Source: an uncultured Eubacteriales bacterium (GTDB lineage Bacteria; Bacillota; Clostridia; Peptostreptococcales; Anaerovoracaceae). From it: a DNA stretch of 5,383 bases. A program made the position numbers and the translations under genes. The stretch spans positions 1 through 5,383 of the forward strand of contig CAUEYG010000149.1 in the NCBI GenBank assembly GCA_959021945.1, read 5' to 3'. Positions within the stretch are counted from its first letter, which is position 1; every line of letters starts with the position of its first letter. Shown here in pieces: positions 5,288 through 5,383 of this stretch. The notes under the pieces are model-generated. The model saw only the letters and a list, made by a program, of their open reading frames with translations, was not told the origin of the DNA and made no database searches.

Positions 5288-5301
5288 GGGCGGCGCAGCC
5301 C
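5288..5301 (+). other. Short GC hairpin GGGC/GCCC
   Basis: GGGC at 5288-5291 pairs with GCCC at 5298-5301 around a 6-nt loop, in otherwise AT-rich DNA. The following ACAACTTTTATACCTTTTT is T-rich but starts too far away for a strong terminator. It may form one structured RNA or element end together with the two hairpins upstream. Confidence 0.3.
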
Positions 5302-5383
5302 ACAACTTTTATACCTTTTTAGGGGAAATCCGTAAGCGTAGGATAGAAAGCCTGGAAAAAAGAAAAACCCCGGGAAGTGGAAG

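Larger units (their letters stand above)
5087..5383. other. Non-coding stretch with several hairpins
   Basis: I see no convincing gene here. In the frame of the RHS fragment, codons after its TAG stay open up to a TAA at 5162-5164 and read KILKIQQERNFPIDVGDDESAFCFK, which looks like real coding sequence. It has no start of its own and may be a relic of another gene's C-terminus. From 5183 onward the stretch carries three inverted repeats within about 120 nt. After 5302 it is AT-rich and then purine-rich, without a recognisable signal. Confidence 0.5.

Noticed and set aside
1..5383. CRISPR array, tRNA or rRNA genes
   Set aside because: No regularly spaced repeats, cloverleaf-like segments or rRNA-like stretches were seen on either strand.

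Overview
The window looks like a piece of a low-to-moderate G+C Gram-positive genome, most likely a gut Clostridia/Lachnospiraceae-type bacterium. This rests on A+G-rich ribosome binding sites, AT-rich codon use, an IS256-family insertion sequence and a fragment of a Firmicutes-style RHS/YD-repeat protein. The taxonomy is an inference; no rRNA or housekeeping marker is present.

Layout. (1) Positions 1-1568 hold two tandem paralogous genes on the plus strand. The first is cut by the window edge, probably losing only its first two codons. Its TGA overlaps the ATG of the second as ATGA. The two proteins are nearly identical in their first ~90 residues and much more divergent afterwards. (2) Positions 1641-3156 are a complete IS256-family element on the minus strand, with imperfect 26-nt terminal inverted repeats and a perfect 8-bp target duplication (TGGCGCTG). 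It has inserted about 30 bp upstream of the next gene. (3) Positions 3195-4760 are a two-gene plus-strand unit, 15 nt apart: a 328-residue soluble protein with beta-propeller-like repeats and a 187-residue protein with one N-terminal membrane anchor. (4) Positions 4763-4889 hold two strong inverted repeats. (5) Positions 4889-5086 are a broken fragment of an RHS/YD-repeat protein. (6) Positions 5087-5383 have no convincing gene but contain three hairpins close together.

Interpretation. Tandem diverged paralogs, small unknown genes, an insertion sequence and a displaced RHS fragment together resemble the downstream part of an RHS-type polymorphic-toxin locus. There, immunity genes accumulate by duplication and old toxin tips are left behind as fragments. 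On that reading the tandem genes, and possibly the propeller/membrane pair, are candidate immunity or accessory proteins. No toxin domain is visible and I recognise none of these four genes as a named family, so the assignment is a hypothesis. Excising the IS leaves a ~102-bp gap between the tandem pair and the propeller gene. The four genes may therefore once have been co-transcribed, and the right end of the IS carries a possible outward promoter that could now drive the downstream pair.
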